Positions 10,152 through 18,269 of a stretch of 64,000 nucleotides of DNA are shown here, in pieces. The notes under the pieces were generated by a model. It had not been told where the DNA came from, did not search any database, and was given only the letters and a program-made list of their open reading frames with translations. The stretch's first letter is position 1. Every line of letters starts with the position of its first letter. Source of the stretch: JBAZZQ01 sp041658725. Its GTDB lineage: Bacteria; Planctomycetota; Phycisphaerae; JAAYCJ01. The stretch is taken from assembly GCA_041658725.1 (NCBI GenBank), contig JBAZZQ010000011.1:1-64000 (forward strand), in the 5' to 3' direction. Position numbers and translations under genes: made by a program.

Positions 10152-11105
10152 TTAAATGTCAGGGTTGATCTGGAAGTGCTCGCAATATCTCCTGAACAGG
10201 CCATGCGCCTGAGGAAAAGCGGAATGCGGACTCAAAAAATGCGAAAACTCAAATGTGATAGCTTTTTCCACACCGGCCTCGGCGGCGGCATTTAATTTCA
10301 GCAGAAGCTTTTCCCAGCGTATGGGTAAAAATCTGGTGGCAGGTAAATCTCTGTCAAAAGTCTCCGTGTTTGTCCAGCAGGTTAAACCATGCTTTTCAGC
10401 AAGGGTTTTATTGATCTGGAGAAACTCCGGCAACAAAGGAAAATCAATCTGTCCATCCTGAAATGCGACAATGTCCACTGCTCCCGCGATACCGGCCATG
10501 ATTTCATTCCATTCTTTTTCATGCTGATGAGCGGTGATATTGCCCTCTATGTGCCTGGGTAGTTCCTTCGTGCCTGCGATGTAGGGAGAAATGAGTACCT
10601 TACCACCACCAGAAAGATCTTTGCATAGTCGGCCGGTGCGATGAAAAACGGACGTCATTTCTCCTGAATTACGTGAAATTTCCCATGGCAAATACCATCC
10701 CTTGAATGATTTATACTTCCCATAACGGCTCCAGGCCTCCTCCGCCACGTGTAGGCTCAAATCAAGTTCTTCATTAACCTGTCCGTCCAGCCAATACTTA
10801 TGTGAGTCGTACAACCCGAAGTAAAAGTCCATACCATATTTATCGGACAGTTCCAGAAATAACTGAACCAGGTCAACGGGTGGTTTATAGCACTTTTCGC
10901 GTTTCATAAGAATAAGAGATGGATAGGTCAACCATTTGCGCCACCCGCACCGAATCAAAATTACAGTATCGATGCCGATAGATTTCATAGTTCGGAAGTC
11001 TTCGTCCCATTCCTGCCGGCCCCAGTTCTGGCTAACAATATCGACACTTATTTCGTCGAGGAAAGTTCCGGAAAATTTCAAACTTTTATTTTCCTTTTTT
11101 TTCAA
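10152..11105 (-). CDS. DUF4434-type TIM-barrel protein
   Basis: A protein of up to 317 aa resembling DUF4434, a putative glycosidase-like TIM barrel common in PVC and Bacteroidota glycan loci. The N-terminal SGTFLDEIS and QNWGRQEWDEDF segments are typical, as is the FYFGLYDS strand. No ATG exists in the right place. The frame can open at TTG 11105, but a TTG at 11081 has AAGGA about 9 nt upstream and gives an N-terminus starting directly at the conserved KFSGTF, so I prefer 11081 as the true start. It lies 20 nt after the DUF4838 gene. Its catalytic activity is unproven. Confidence 0.75.
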   Translation of the reverse strand: MKKKENKSLKFSGTFLDEISVDIVSQNWGRQEWDEDFRTMKSIGIDTVILIRCGWRKWLTYPSLILMKREKCYKPPVDLVQLFLELSDKYGMDFYFGLYDSHKYWLDGQVNEELDLSLHVAEEAWSRYGKYKSFKGWYLPWEISRNSGEMTSVFHRTGRLCKDLSGGGKVLISPYIAGTKELPRHIEGNITAHQHEKEWNEIMAGIAGAVDIVAFQDGQIDFPLLPEFLQINKTLAEKHGLTCWTNTETFDRDLPATRFLPIRWEKLLLKLNAAAEAGVEKAITFEFSHFLSPHSAFPQAHGLFRRYCEHFQINPDI

Positions 11106-11125
11106 TTTCCACCGGGGTTCATTTG

Positions 11126-13081
11126 TTATGGGTGTTGCATTTCCTTACGTTTCCAAATTCTTTCTTCCGCGTGTGTCGGCCCGACAGGATCCACGACAAG
11201 ATCACCGGCGATTTTATTTCGGTACGCGTCCAATTGCGCTATCGCCTGTGTGAAGGACTCGTGCAGTTTCTTTCGTTCGGGGCTTGCGGGGTCGGTCTTG
11301 TTCCATTGCGCCCACGCTTGGCAGGTCATCACAAAAAGCTTTGAGTGATTAAGACCTTTTTGCAGGAATTCAATACGTTGGGATGCAGTTTTATCGTCTT
11401 TCGTCAATCGCTGGGCCGTCTGTAATAATTGTTCTGCCTTGGGGTAACATTGCGGCGGGATGAATTCATGCGCCCGACGGATAAAATTGGACGACCAGGG
11501 CATATCCTTTGCGGAATGAGAAAGCGTTACGGCTTCCCAGTAATCAAAATATTGTTTTATCGTCTTTTTGGCAGATCCGAAACTGGAATAGTATTCATCC
11601 AGAATAGCATCCACCTTCATGTCCGGCCGCACGTGGATGCGTCCGAGTAAATAGAGCATGGGTCCCTGGATACCCCATTGGCCGGTCAGGGAATCAAAAT
11701 CTGTGGCGATCAATCCGTTGGCTACGGCATGTTGAAATTCCATACCAAATTCATGGGAAAAAATATACGGTACGGTGAAACCTGCGCCAACATAGAAATA
11801 ATTCGGGCGTAAGACCATTTTTGCCCCTGTTTGCGCCCAGCCGTCCCAGTCCTTTTGCAGAATATCAATTCCTTCTTTTCCTTCGGGATTGCTTTTCAAA
11901 GGGAATTTGTAGGGCGGAACATCTCTCAGGACAATATGATCGTTGAGTTTAATGCTTTTATCCGGCGCACCGGCATAGACTCCATACGCCAGTCCGATTA
12001 CTGTCGCGTCGGGGTCGTGCTTCTTGGCTTCCTGCTGAAGTGCCAGGAGAAATTTCGCCGCTCGATTGGATAACGAGGGCGTTCCCTTGGGCCATCCGCT
12101 GGCCTGACGGAAAGCGCCGTCCCACTGCTTGCACTTTTCACAGGTGCACGCCGCATCCTTCGGTGTGTAATCGTTCAAATTGCCGTTGACCCAGATATCA
12201 GGATGAGTTTTGCGGGTTTCCAGCCAGTCGGAAATGATCTGTTTGTGCAAGTCCGGATTGGAAACGCACAATTGCACGTGCGCCGGATGACCTACAGGAC
12301 GACGTGCTCCTTCGGGAGTAAGAGCGAAATACTCAGGATGAGTCTTGCCGAAACGTGCCCAGTAGTCCATGAAGGCGTGTCCATATTCCATCGTTACCGT
12401 GCGCACAAAACGATGCCTTCGGAGCCACCGCGTCGTTTCCTGCAGGAAATCGCCGTAGACTTTCGCTGAACACACGCCGTTCCAATCAGAACCGCGAAAA
12501 TCCCCGGGCGGGAAACGAAGCCGGGTATGGATAAACCGGGGTTGACCGTTTCGTTTACCGGGCGAAACGGCGATAGATTCTTTACGAGGAACATACGTTC
12601 CTAATTCCCCAGGCCAAACCCATCGCACACCCAAATCAGCATCAAGCCATTCATAAACCGCGAGTAACGTTCCCATGGACATTAAATCCTTATATACGGG
12701 ATCGCCCTCCCGATCATCGCTTCCCGCTAAAAACATAGCTTGATCGGTAACCATAATCACATATTGATTTTTCTTCATCTTTCCTGTATCCAGACCGGCA
12801 TGAGCGGCCGCGGCGCAGGAACCGATGTAAATCTTTCCAAGAGACGAATCGGAATCTGAACCTTCGGCTACCACCCGCAACGTTACTCCGGTCGCCTTCT
12901 CGATATGTTTTTGCATTTCCACTGCCGCCAGGGCGGCGACGGGTGGATTGTCTTTGGGAACTACCAGAATCGCCTTGGCCGTAGAACCGCTGACGATTTC
13001 AAATCCGGATACCGTTGCGGATAACAAAAGAATCAGGGTTAGAGACAAACATACCTTCCACATTGAAAATAAAGTCATCAT
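11126..13081 (-). CDS. secreted DUF4838 protein
   Basis: A 651-aa exported protein. A signal peptide (about residues 1-26, MWKVCLSLTLILLLS core) precedes an N-terminal alpha-glucuronidase-like alpha/beta domain (VVPKDNPPVAALAAVEMQ). A DUF4838 region follows, with CTCEKCKQW near 330 and a long helical C-terminus. I place the start at 13081 because GAAAGGAT lies just upstream. An in-frame ATG at 13099 has no such site. The family occurs in polysaccharide loci and is regarded as glycosidase-like, but its reaction is unknown. It is probably periplasmic or surface-located. Confidence 0.8.
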   Translation of the reverse strand: MMTLFSMWKVCLSLTLILLLSATVSGFEIVSGSTAKAILVVPKDNPPVAALAAVEMQKHIEKATGVTLRVVAEGSDSDSSLGKIYIGSCAAAAHAGLDTGKMKKNQYVIMVTDQAMFLAGSDDREGDPVYKDLMSMGTLLAVYEWLDADLGVRWVWPGELGTYVPRKESIAVSPGKRNGQPRFIHTRLRFPPGDFRGSDWNGVCSAKVYGDFLQETTRWLRRHRFVRTVTMEYGHAFMDYWARFGKTHPEYFALTPEGARRPVGHPAHVQLCVSNPDLHKQIISDWLETRKTHPDIWVNGNLNDYTPKDAACTCEKCKQWDGAFRQASGWPKGTPSLSNRAAKFLLALQQEAKKHDPDATVIGLAYGVYAGAPDKSIKLNDHIVLRDVPPYKFPLKSNPEGKEGIDILQKDWDGWAQTGAKMVLRPNYFYVGAGFTVPYIFSHEFGMEFQHAVANGLIATDFDSLTGQWGIQGPMLYLLGRIHVRPDMKVDAILDEYYSSFGSAKKTIKQYFDYWEAVTLSHSAKDMPWSSNFIRRAHEFIPPQCYPKAEQLLQTAQRLTKDDKTASQRIEFLQKGLNHSKLFVMTCQAWAQWNKTDPASPERKKLHESFTQAIAQLDAYRNKIAGDLVVDPVGPTHAEERIWKRKEMQHP

Positions 13082-13137
13082 TTTATCCTTTCGTATCAAG
13101 TGTTACATGAAGGGAGGTTAATATTAGAACACAAGGA

Positions 13138-13839
13138 TCAGTTTCTGTCCCAGTAATTACCACCGGTGCCGATTAAATTCCCCTGTCCCAATTCAAACCA
13201 GGGATAGGAGGGGTTAGATATTTTAAGGCGAGTAGCGTGGCCATCCAGCCAGAGAATATTCAATCCTCCTGCGTGCCGGGCATGAGGGAAAGGGTCCGTA
13301 AGAATATAACAAGGGATATCCATTACAAAATAATAACCGGATTGATACCAGAGGTCACGGTAGCTATCAACCAAGAGCAGGGTATTGGTCGGATCCTGAA
13401 TTTGGGAAAGTCTTGCCGGGCGTGGAGGATAGGTGAACCAATTCATATTATCACCATAGTAATAGCTGCTCCCCAGATGAAAGGCGCTATACCCATAATT
13501 CACATTCCACGTATTAGAATTCGCCTCTTGATTAAGTGTCGGACACAGCCAAATTTTACTCCGACGCCAGTCTAAAGGCATATATTTATTTTCAACAAGG
13601 ATTTGCGGCCAGTAAACCTCATAGCCCTGCTTACCTCGCCAATTCGGAACAAGAGTTCCGAAATCCTGTTCATACATTTGCCAGGCCAAAGCGAATTGCT
13701 TCTCATGATTGAGGCAGACTATATTTCTGGATTGTTCCCGAGCCAGGGACAAGGCCGGCAGTAAAATGGAAACCAGCACCGCGATGATGGCCACCACCAC
13801 CAAAAGCTCGATCAAGGTAAATCCGTTCTTCTTTTTCAT
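13138..13839 (-). CDS. type II secretion/pilin-like N-methylated pseudopilin
   Basis: A 233-aa protein with a textbook prepilin N-terminus: KKKNG then FTLIELLVVVAIIAVL, with cleavage expected after Gly5 and N-methylation of Phe. The periplasmic part ends in the GLNILWLDGHATR segment seen in the large PVC family of such proteins (often with a DUF1559-like or H-X9-DG-CTERM tail). A GAGGCGATAAC site supports the ATG at 13839. It lies between the dockerin protein and the DUF4838 gene, so it may help build a surface or secretion pseudopilus used with this glycan locus. Confidence 0.88.
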   Translation of the reverse strand: MKKKNGFTLIELLVVVAIIAVLVSILLPALSLAREQSRNIVCLNHEKQFALAWQMYEQDFGTLVPNWRGKQGYEVYWPQILVENKYMPLDWRRSKIWLCPTLNQEANSNTWNVNYGYSAFHLGSSYYYGDNMNWFTYPPRPARLSQIQDPTNTLLLVDSYRDLWYQSGYYFVMDIPCYILTDPFPHARHAGGLNILWLDGHATRLKISNPSYPWFELGQGNLIGTGGNYWDRN

Positions 13840-13933
13840 GTTATCGCCTCGATTATTCACAACAAGTTTAGTTATTGCGGCGACCCACGGTCGAGCGGGC
13901 CGCCACGGTTAATACATTTCTCTATTAAAACTC

Positions 13934-16894
13934 TTACTCAAAGTTCGCCAAGACGGTCGCCAGGTCGCTTGACGTTACTTCATTATCGGCGTCGAGGTCC
14001 GCATCCACATTCCAATTTAAATTCTCAGGTTTAGCGTCCATCGCCGCCAGCACCGCCGCCAAATCCGTGGCATTTACCGCTCCGTCATTGTTTACGTCAC
14101 CAGCCTTGCGCACAGCCCGAGCTCCCATGAAGCCAGCATCCGAGGCTCCGGTCAGGATTGCTGCGGGACAGTTGCTCGCAAGGTACATGTAAGCATGGGA
14201 ACCGATATTCGTGGAGGCGAAAAGCGGCTGAACCGCCGTCAGACAATCCGTTCCCAGCGTAACCCGTCCGTATGTAGGATTCAGGGTGTTGTTCCAAAAT
14301 CCGCTGTAGGTTACGGTTACGTTGTCAGTCGGGTCGTTATTGAAAACACCAACCCCCTGGTTATCGACAAATAGACAATCCTTGATCACCAACTGATTCG
14401 ATGCATACATAACACGAATACCGTTGCCCGTGTTTCCATAAGACGTACAATTTTCCACCAAAACACTATAATTCCTCGGGTCCGTTAGGTTTGTCGTCTC
14501 GAATAAAAGCCCGGTTCCACCGTTAGATTCAAAGATGCAGTTCTTCACGGTGATGTCCGACAGTGTTTGAGTGCCGGTATTCGGCTCGAAGTCAATCCCG
14601 CACTGGGGCAATAAAGCTGCTCCCGACGACGTAGCCCGGAAGGTGCAATTGTCCACCGTTAGGTTATCCACACTGATCACGGTCATTCCCTGCCGATAAT
14701 TACTGTCGCAGATGACATTCCGGATAATGATATTTGATCCCGCCGAATGCTCGGCCGTTGCTCCCAGATAGATTCCGTCTCCGCCGGTTTCCTTGATAGT
14801 TATTCCGGAAATCGTAACATCCGTGCAACCATTCAAATTGATACCGTGACGCCATTGGGCGGGTACCGCATGCTGCTGGTCGCCGTAGTATCCGTCCCAC
14901 AGAGACGTATCGGTGAATCCGTCCCAGATGGAGGAGTAGGTAACCGTCCATACCTGACTATTGTTGTCCACGATGGGACCATCCGGGGGAACGACATTAT
15001 GAGGAGCAATATCCATTCCTGCAACCACGACCCCGATTTCGGACAGACCCTTAAAGTCGGTGGTACCGCTGCTCTGGTTGTTCAAACCGGAAATGGTCAG
15101 GTAACGGCCCGATGCACCGGTCGTCAGATCGATAACACCCTCGGGATCGTAATCCGTATAAGGTTTAGCAGTGACCATCTGGCCGGTTGCGAGCGTGCCG
15201 GAGCCGACCTCGGTGGTTGGGTTGGGGGTACCCCCTAAGTAGATTTTAACATCTTTGAAACCCCACACTGTGTTGTCCGGGCTAAGCCCGCCGAAATTCC
15301 AGAGCTTGATCTGCTCAACAGTGTAGGTGGTTCCCATGTCGATGTAGATGTTGGCAGGACCTGCCACATTTGCCGACAACCATCCGCCTCCCTCACCAAT
15401 CAGAGAAACATAGTCGCTCTTCCACATCTTGAATGTCGTATTATCGCCGGTCAATTTCACACCCGTCAGATCGGTCCCGGTAAACAGACAAGAGTTTCCC
15501 GGCAGGAATTCCCCGCGTTTGGCTACGATGTTCACTCCCGACGCGAAAATGATCTCCTGATCAGATACCAGGGTTATCGGCCTAACGATCCAATCGGTTC
15601 CCATATTTGGGACATGAACGAATTTCGCGTGAGTATTAATAGCAGCCTGAAGGGCGTTCGTGGCGTCGTTAGGATCATAACCAAACGTGGATGCATCCAC
15701 TGACTCCGGCGGAATGACATAAACCCCAATTTCGGACAGACCCTTAAGGTAGGTGGGATCGCCCGTGGTCCATTGGTTGCTTAAACCGGCAACGGTCAGG
15801 TAACGGCCTGATGCGCCGGACGTCAAATTGATCGTGCCGTCAGGAATAGGGTAATTCGCATAAGGTTGACCACTGACTTCATGCCCGCGTGGGAGGATAC
15901 CTGAGCCAACTTCGGTGGTCGGATTGGGGTCAGCACCCAAATAGATTTTGACATCCTTGAAACCCCATACTGTGTTATCCGGACTAGTCCCACCTATATT
16001 CCAGAGCTTGATCCGCTGAACGTTGTAGGAAACGCCCATGTCGATGAAGATTTTAGCCGTCTCCTCCACATTTCCCGACAACCACCCGCCTCCACAAGGT
16101 GGAGGACCGACGGGGTCAAGCACCTGCGCATCACCGTAGTACCCGTCCCACAACGCATAGGCCCCGCCAAAGATCGACGAATAGGTAACCGACCAGGTAT
16201 GACCATAGCCATCCACGATAGGGCCGCCCAGTGGTACATTATGCGGGGCGACGTCCACCGAGGTGTCAAGAACCATAACCGCGATTTCGGACAAACCTTT
16301 CAAGTCGGCCCACCCGTAACCATCCAAACCGCTAATCGTCAGGTACCGGCCTGAGGCACCCGATGTCAGATTGATCGTGCCTTCGGGAGTATAATTCGCA
16401 TAAGGTTGAGCATTGGCCGTATGTCCTGCCGGGAGGAGCACTGAGCCAACTTCGGTCGTTGGATGGGAAGTATTGTCCAAGTAAATTTTTACGTTTTTGA
16501 AGCCACTGATAGCGGCATTGACCCCGCCGGAATTCCAAAGTTTAATCTGCTGAACATTGTAGGAAACGCCCATGTCGATCCAGATGTCAGCGGGACCTGC
16601 CACATTTCCCGACAGCCACCCGCCTCCCACAGGTCCAGTACCTTCTGGGGGAGGAGTTCCAATAAGGTCAAGAACCTGCTGATCGCCGTAGTACCCGTCC
16701 CACAAAGCATAGGCCCCGCCAAAAATTGACGAGTAGGTTACGGTCCAGGTATTACTGTTGACATCCACGATAGGACCACCCAGTGGTACATTATGCGGGG
16801 CGATGTCCACTAAAGTTCCAAAACCAGGAATTCCAAGCACAAGGACCACAGCCAGAACCATTAAACAAATTTTTCCAACTTCTTTCGTCTTCAT
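13934..16894 (-). CDS. secreted multidomain protein: discoidin-like modules, beta-helix, dockerin
   Basis: A 986-aa exported protein with a signal peptide (1-27). Two tandem discoidin (F5/8 type C)-like modules (about 30-210 and 213-400) each begin DIAPHNVPLGGP and contain IDMGVSYNVQ and SGASGRYLT. A pectate-lyase-like right-handed beta-helix starts at DASTFGYDPND (about 402) and ends near 915. It is interrupted near 500-700 by a third module whose two halves are in swapped order. The C-terminus is a type I dockerin pair (AGDVNNDGAVNATDLAAVL and DADNEVTSSDLATVL). It is probably the extracellular glycan-binding or depolymerising component and the first gene of the operon. RBS is AGGAGATG. Confidence 0.85.
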   Translation of the reverse strand: MKTKEVGKICLMVLAVVLVLGIPGFGTLVDIAPHNVPLGGPIVDVNSNTWTVTYSSIFGGAYALWDGYYGDQQVLDLIGTPPPEGTGPVGGGWLSGNVAGPADIWIDMGVSYNVQQIKLWNSGGVNAAISGFKNVKIYLDNTSHPTTEVGSVLLPAGHTANAQPYANYTPEGTINLTSGASGRYLTISGLDGYGWADLKGLSEIAVMVLDTSVDVAPHNVPLGGPIVDGYGHTWSVTYSSIFGGAYALWDGYYGDAQVLDPVGPPPCGGGWLSGNVEETAKIFIDMGVSYNVQRIKLWNIGGTSPDNTVWGFKDVKIYLGADPNPTTEVGSGILPRGHEVSGQPYANYPIPDGTINLTSGASGRYLTVAGLSNQWTTGDPTYLKGLSEIGVYVIPPESVDASTFGYDPNDATNALQAAINTHAKFVHVPNMGTDWIVRPITLVSDQEIIFASGVNIVAKRGEFLPGNSCLFTGTDLTGVKLTGDNTTFKMWKSDYVSLIGEGGGWLSANVAGPANIYIDMGTTYTVEQIKLWNFGGLSPDNTVWGFKDVKIYLGGTPNPTTEVGSGTLATGQMVTAKPYTDYDPEGVIDLTTGASGRYLTISGLNNQSSGTTDFKGLSEIGVVVAGMDIAPHNVVPPDGPIVDNNSQVWTVTYSSIWDGFTDTSLWDGYYGDQQHAVPAQWRHGINLNGCTDVTISGITIKETGGDGIYLGATAEHSAGSNIIIRNVICDSNYRQGMTVISVDNLTVDNCTFRATSSGAALLPQCGIDFEPNTGTQTLSDITVKNCIFESNGGTGLLFETTNLTDPRNYSVLVENCTSYGNTGNGIRVMYASNQLVIKDCLFVDNQGVGVFNNDPTDNVTVTYSGFWNNTLNPTYGRVTLGTDCLTAVQPLFASTNIGSHAYMYLASNCPAAILTGASDAGFMGARAVRKAGDVNNDGAVNATDLAAVLAAMDAKPENLNWNVDADLDADNEVTSSDLATVLANFE

Positions 16895-16906
16895 GAATCA
16901 TCTCCT

Positions 16907-16923
16907 TTTGGCCAATGGCCAAA
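16907..16923. promoter_or_regulatory. palindrome in the 5' leader of the glycan operon
   Basis: TTTGGCCAATGGCCAAA is a perfect inverted repeat (7-nt arms, 3-nt spacer) directly before the ribosome site of the dockerin gene. It could be an operator or an RNA hairpin near the Shine-Dalgarno. Confidence 0.4.
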
Positions 16924-17003
16924 CTCACCACACTTGTCGGCAGATTTTCGATTCATGTCACAAGACCGCCGACATCATCTTGTAAATATCAGCCGTTGCG
17001 GCG

Positions 17004-17018
17004 TAAGCTACAAGCTTA
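17004..17018. promoter_or_regulatory. candidate LacI-type operator
   Basis: TAAGCTACAAGCTTA is a perfect 6-nt inverted repeat with a 3-nt centre. It lies a few bases downstream of the predicted start of transcription of the minus-strand operon and about 200 bp from the divergent lacI-type gene. This is the expected place for a repressor site. Assignment to that regulator is inference. Confidence 0.4.
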
Positions 17019-17030
17019 ACCACATTTTAC

Positions 17031-17059
17031 AGTTTAATCGAAATTTTATTATGAGTCAA
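17031..17059 (-). promoter_or_regulatory. sigma70-like promoter of the eleven-gene glycan operon
   Basis: Read on the minus strand, a -35 box TTGACT (17054-17059) and a -10 box TAAACT (17031-17036) are separated by 17 nt. The predicted leader is about 130 nt and contains both palindromes listed here. Confidence 0.45.
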
Positions 17060-17177
17060 CAAAAAAACGAATATTTCTTTTACTGAACAATATGAAATAA
17101 CTAAAATATCGCATATCCACTTAAAATATAAAGGGTAACATATTTTTCAAAAAACTGTAAAATTCGAAATAATTTTG

Positions 17178-17206
17178 TTGATTTGTTGAATATTTCAATT
17201 TATAAT
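17178..17206 (+). promoter_or_regulatory. promoter of the LacI-type regulator, predicted leaderless
   Basis: TTGATT (17178-17183), a 17-nt spacer and a consensus TATAAT (17201-17206) lie directly before the gene. The A of the ATG is only 8 nt after the -10 box, so transcription would start at or next to the start codon. The spacer contains TTGAA-TAT-TTCAA (17186-17198), a possible autoregulatory operator. Confidence 0.5.
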
Positions 17207-17213
17207 AGAGAGC

Positions 17214-18269
17214 ATGATTACTATAACGCCCAAGAAGGTTCGTCTTTCGGATATCGCCCAAGCGGCTGACATTTCGTTGTCCACCGCGTCGATGGCCCTT
17301 TCCGATCACCCTCGGATTAACTCGGAAACCAAAAAGCTTGTTCAGCGTTTGAGCAAGAAGTTCGGCTATCTACGTCCCGGGGACCGAAACAGCCTGTTAA
17401 AGAAAACCACCAACGGACAGAAATCCATACGGTTTGGTTTTTTGATCGTCGGCAATCGCCCAAGTGATGATGTATTTGCCTCGCTTCTGCATTCGATGAC
17501 CATTTATGCCAAGGAGCTGAATGTTCGGTTGGAGGTTTCCTCGATTGAAAATGTTGGAAACTCCGTCAACGTCCAGCGGCAAGTGTCTGACTTTGTTCAT
17601 GAACTAGACGGCCTGCTCATTGAGGGTCTTATAGATAAGGAGTTATTGAGTTTTATAGAAAAAACAAATATTCCGTACTTGGTTCAGGGAAATATCATCA
17701 CGAAACCCGGTGAAGTTCCCCCGAATTTCGGACACTTCATAAGCGAAGATAATCGTGCCATGGGATATCTTGGAACGGGGCGTCTAATCGCTTGCGGGCA
17801 TCGGCGGATTGGATTTATCTGTGAAAAAATTTATCATGGCCTTTGGATGCATAATTGGCTGGCCGGTTATCAGTTGGCCCACCTTGACGCGAACTTGGGT
17901 TTAGACCCCGGGTTGATCCATGTTGCGGGAGAAACCTTTGTCGGTGGTATTCCCGCCGCAAGGCATTTCAGTTCCATGGCGAATCCGCCAACGGCTTATC
18001 TTGTTCCGGATTTTCGAATCGGAGCCTCCTTTATTAATGAGATGCAAAGCAGGGGAATATCCATACCCCGCGAATCAATTATCCTGGGCGGTGTGCCGGA
18101 CGTTGCCGTAAAATATCATCTTGAAAGCTATCCGGCCATTTGTGCCGATCATATCCTTATGGGAAGAGTTTCAATAGAAAACCTGTACCGTCTTTATCAA
18201 AATCCCACTCCCTATTCCACAGCCATTAATATCCCTTTTACGACCTGTAATCTACCGGAGCCTCTATGA
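17214..18269 (+). CDS. LacI-family transcriptional regulator
   Basis: A 351-aa repressor-type protein. The N-terminal helix-turn-helix reads VRLSDIAQAADISLSTASMALSDH (about 9-32), followed by the hinge region. A periplasmic-binding-protein-like effector domain (from about 70) ends near EPL. LacI members bind palindromic operators and release them when a sugar ligand binds. It is divergent from the eleven-gene operon and overlaps the GH106-like gene by ATGA, so it very likely controls both arms of the locus in response to a rhamnoside or its breakdown product. Confidence 0.9.
   Translation: MITITPKKVRLSDIAQAADISLSTASMALSDHPRINSETKKLVQRLSKKFGYLRPGDRNSLLKKTTNGQKSIRFGFLIVGNRPSDDVFASLLHSMTIYAKELNVRLEVSSIENVGNSVNVQRQVSDFVHELDGLLIEGLIDKELLSFIEKTNIPYLVQGNIITKPGEVPPNFGHFISEDNRAMGYLGTGRLIACGHRRIGFICEKIYHGLWMHNWLAGYQLAHLDANLGLDPGLIHVAGETFVGGIPAARHFSSMANPPTAYLVPDFRIGASFINEMQSRGISIPRESIILGGVPDVAVKYHLESYPAICADHILMGRVSIENLYRLYQNPTPYSTAINIPFTTCNLPEPL

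Noticed and set aside
16463..16729. Open frames opposite the repeated modules of the dockerin protein
   Set aside because: They recur wherever the module repeats, so they are shadows of the coding strand.
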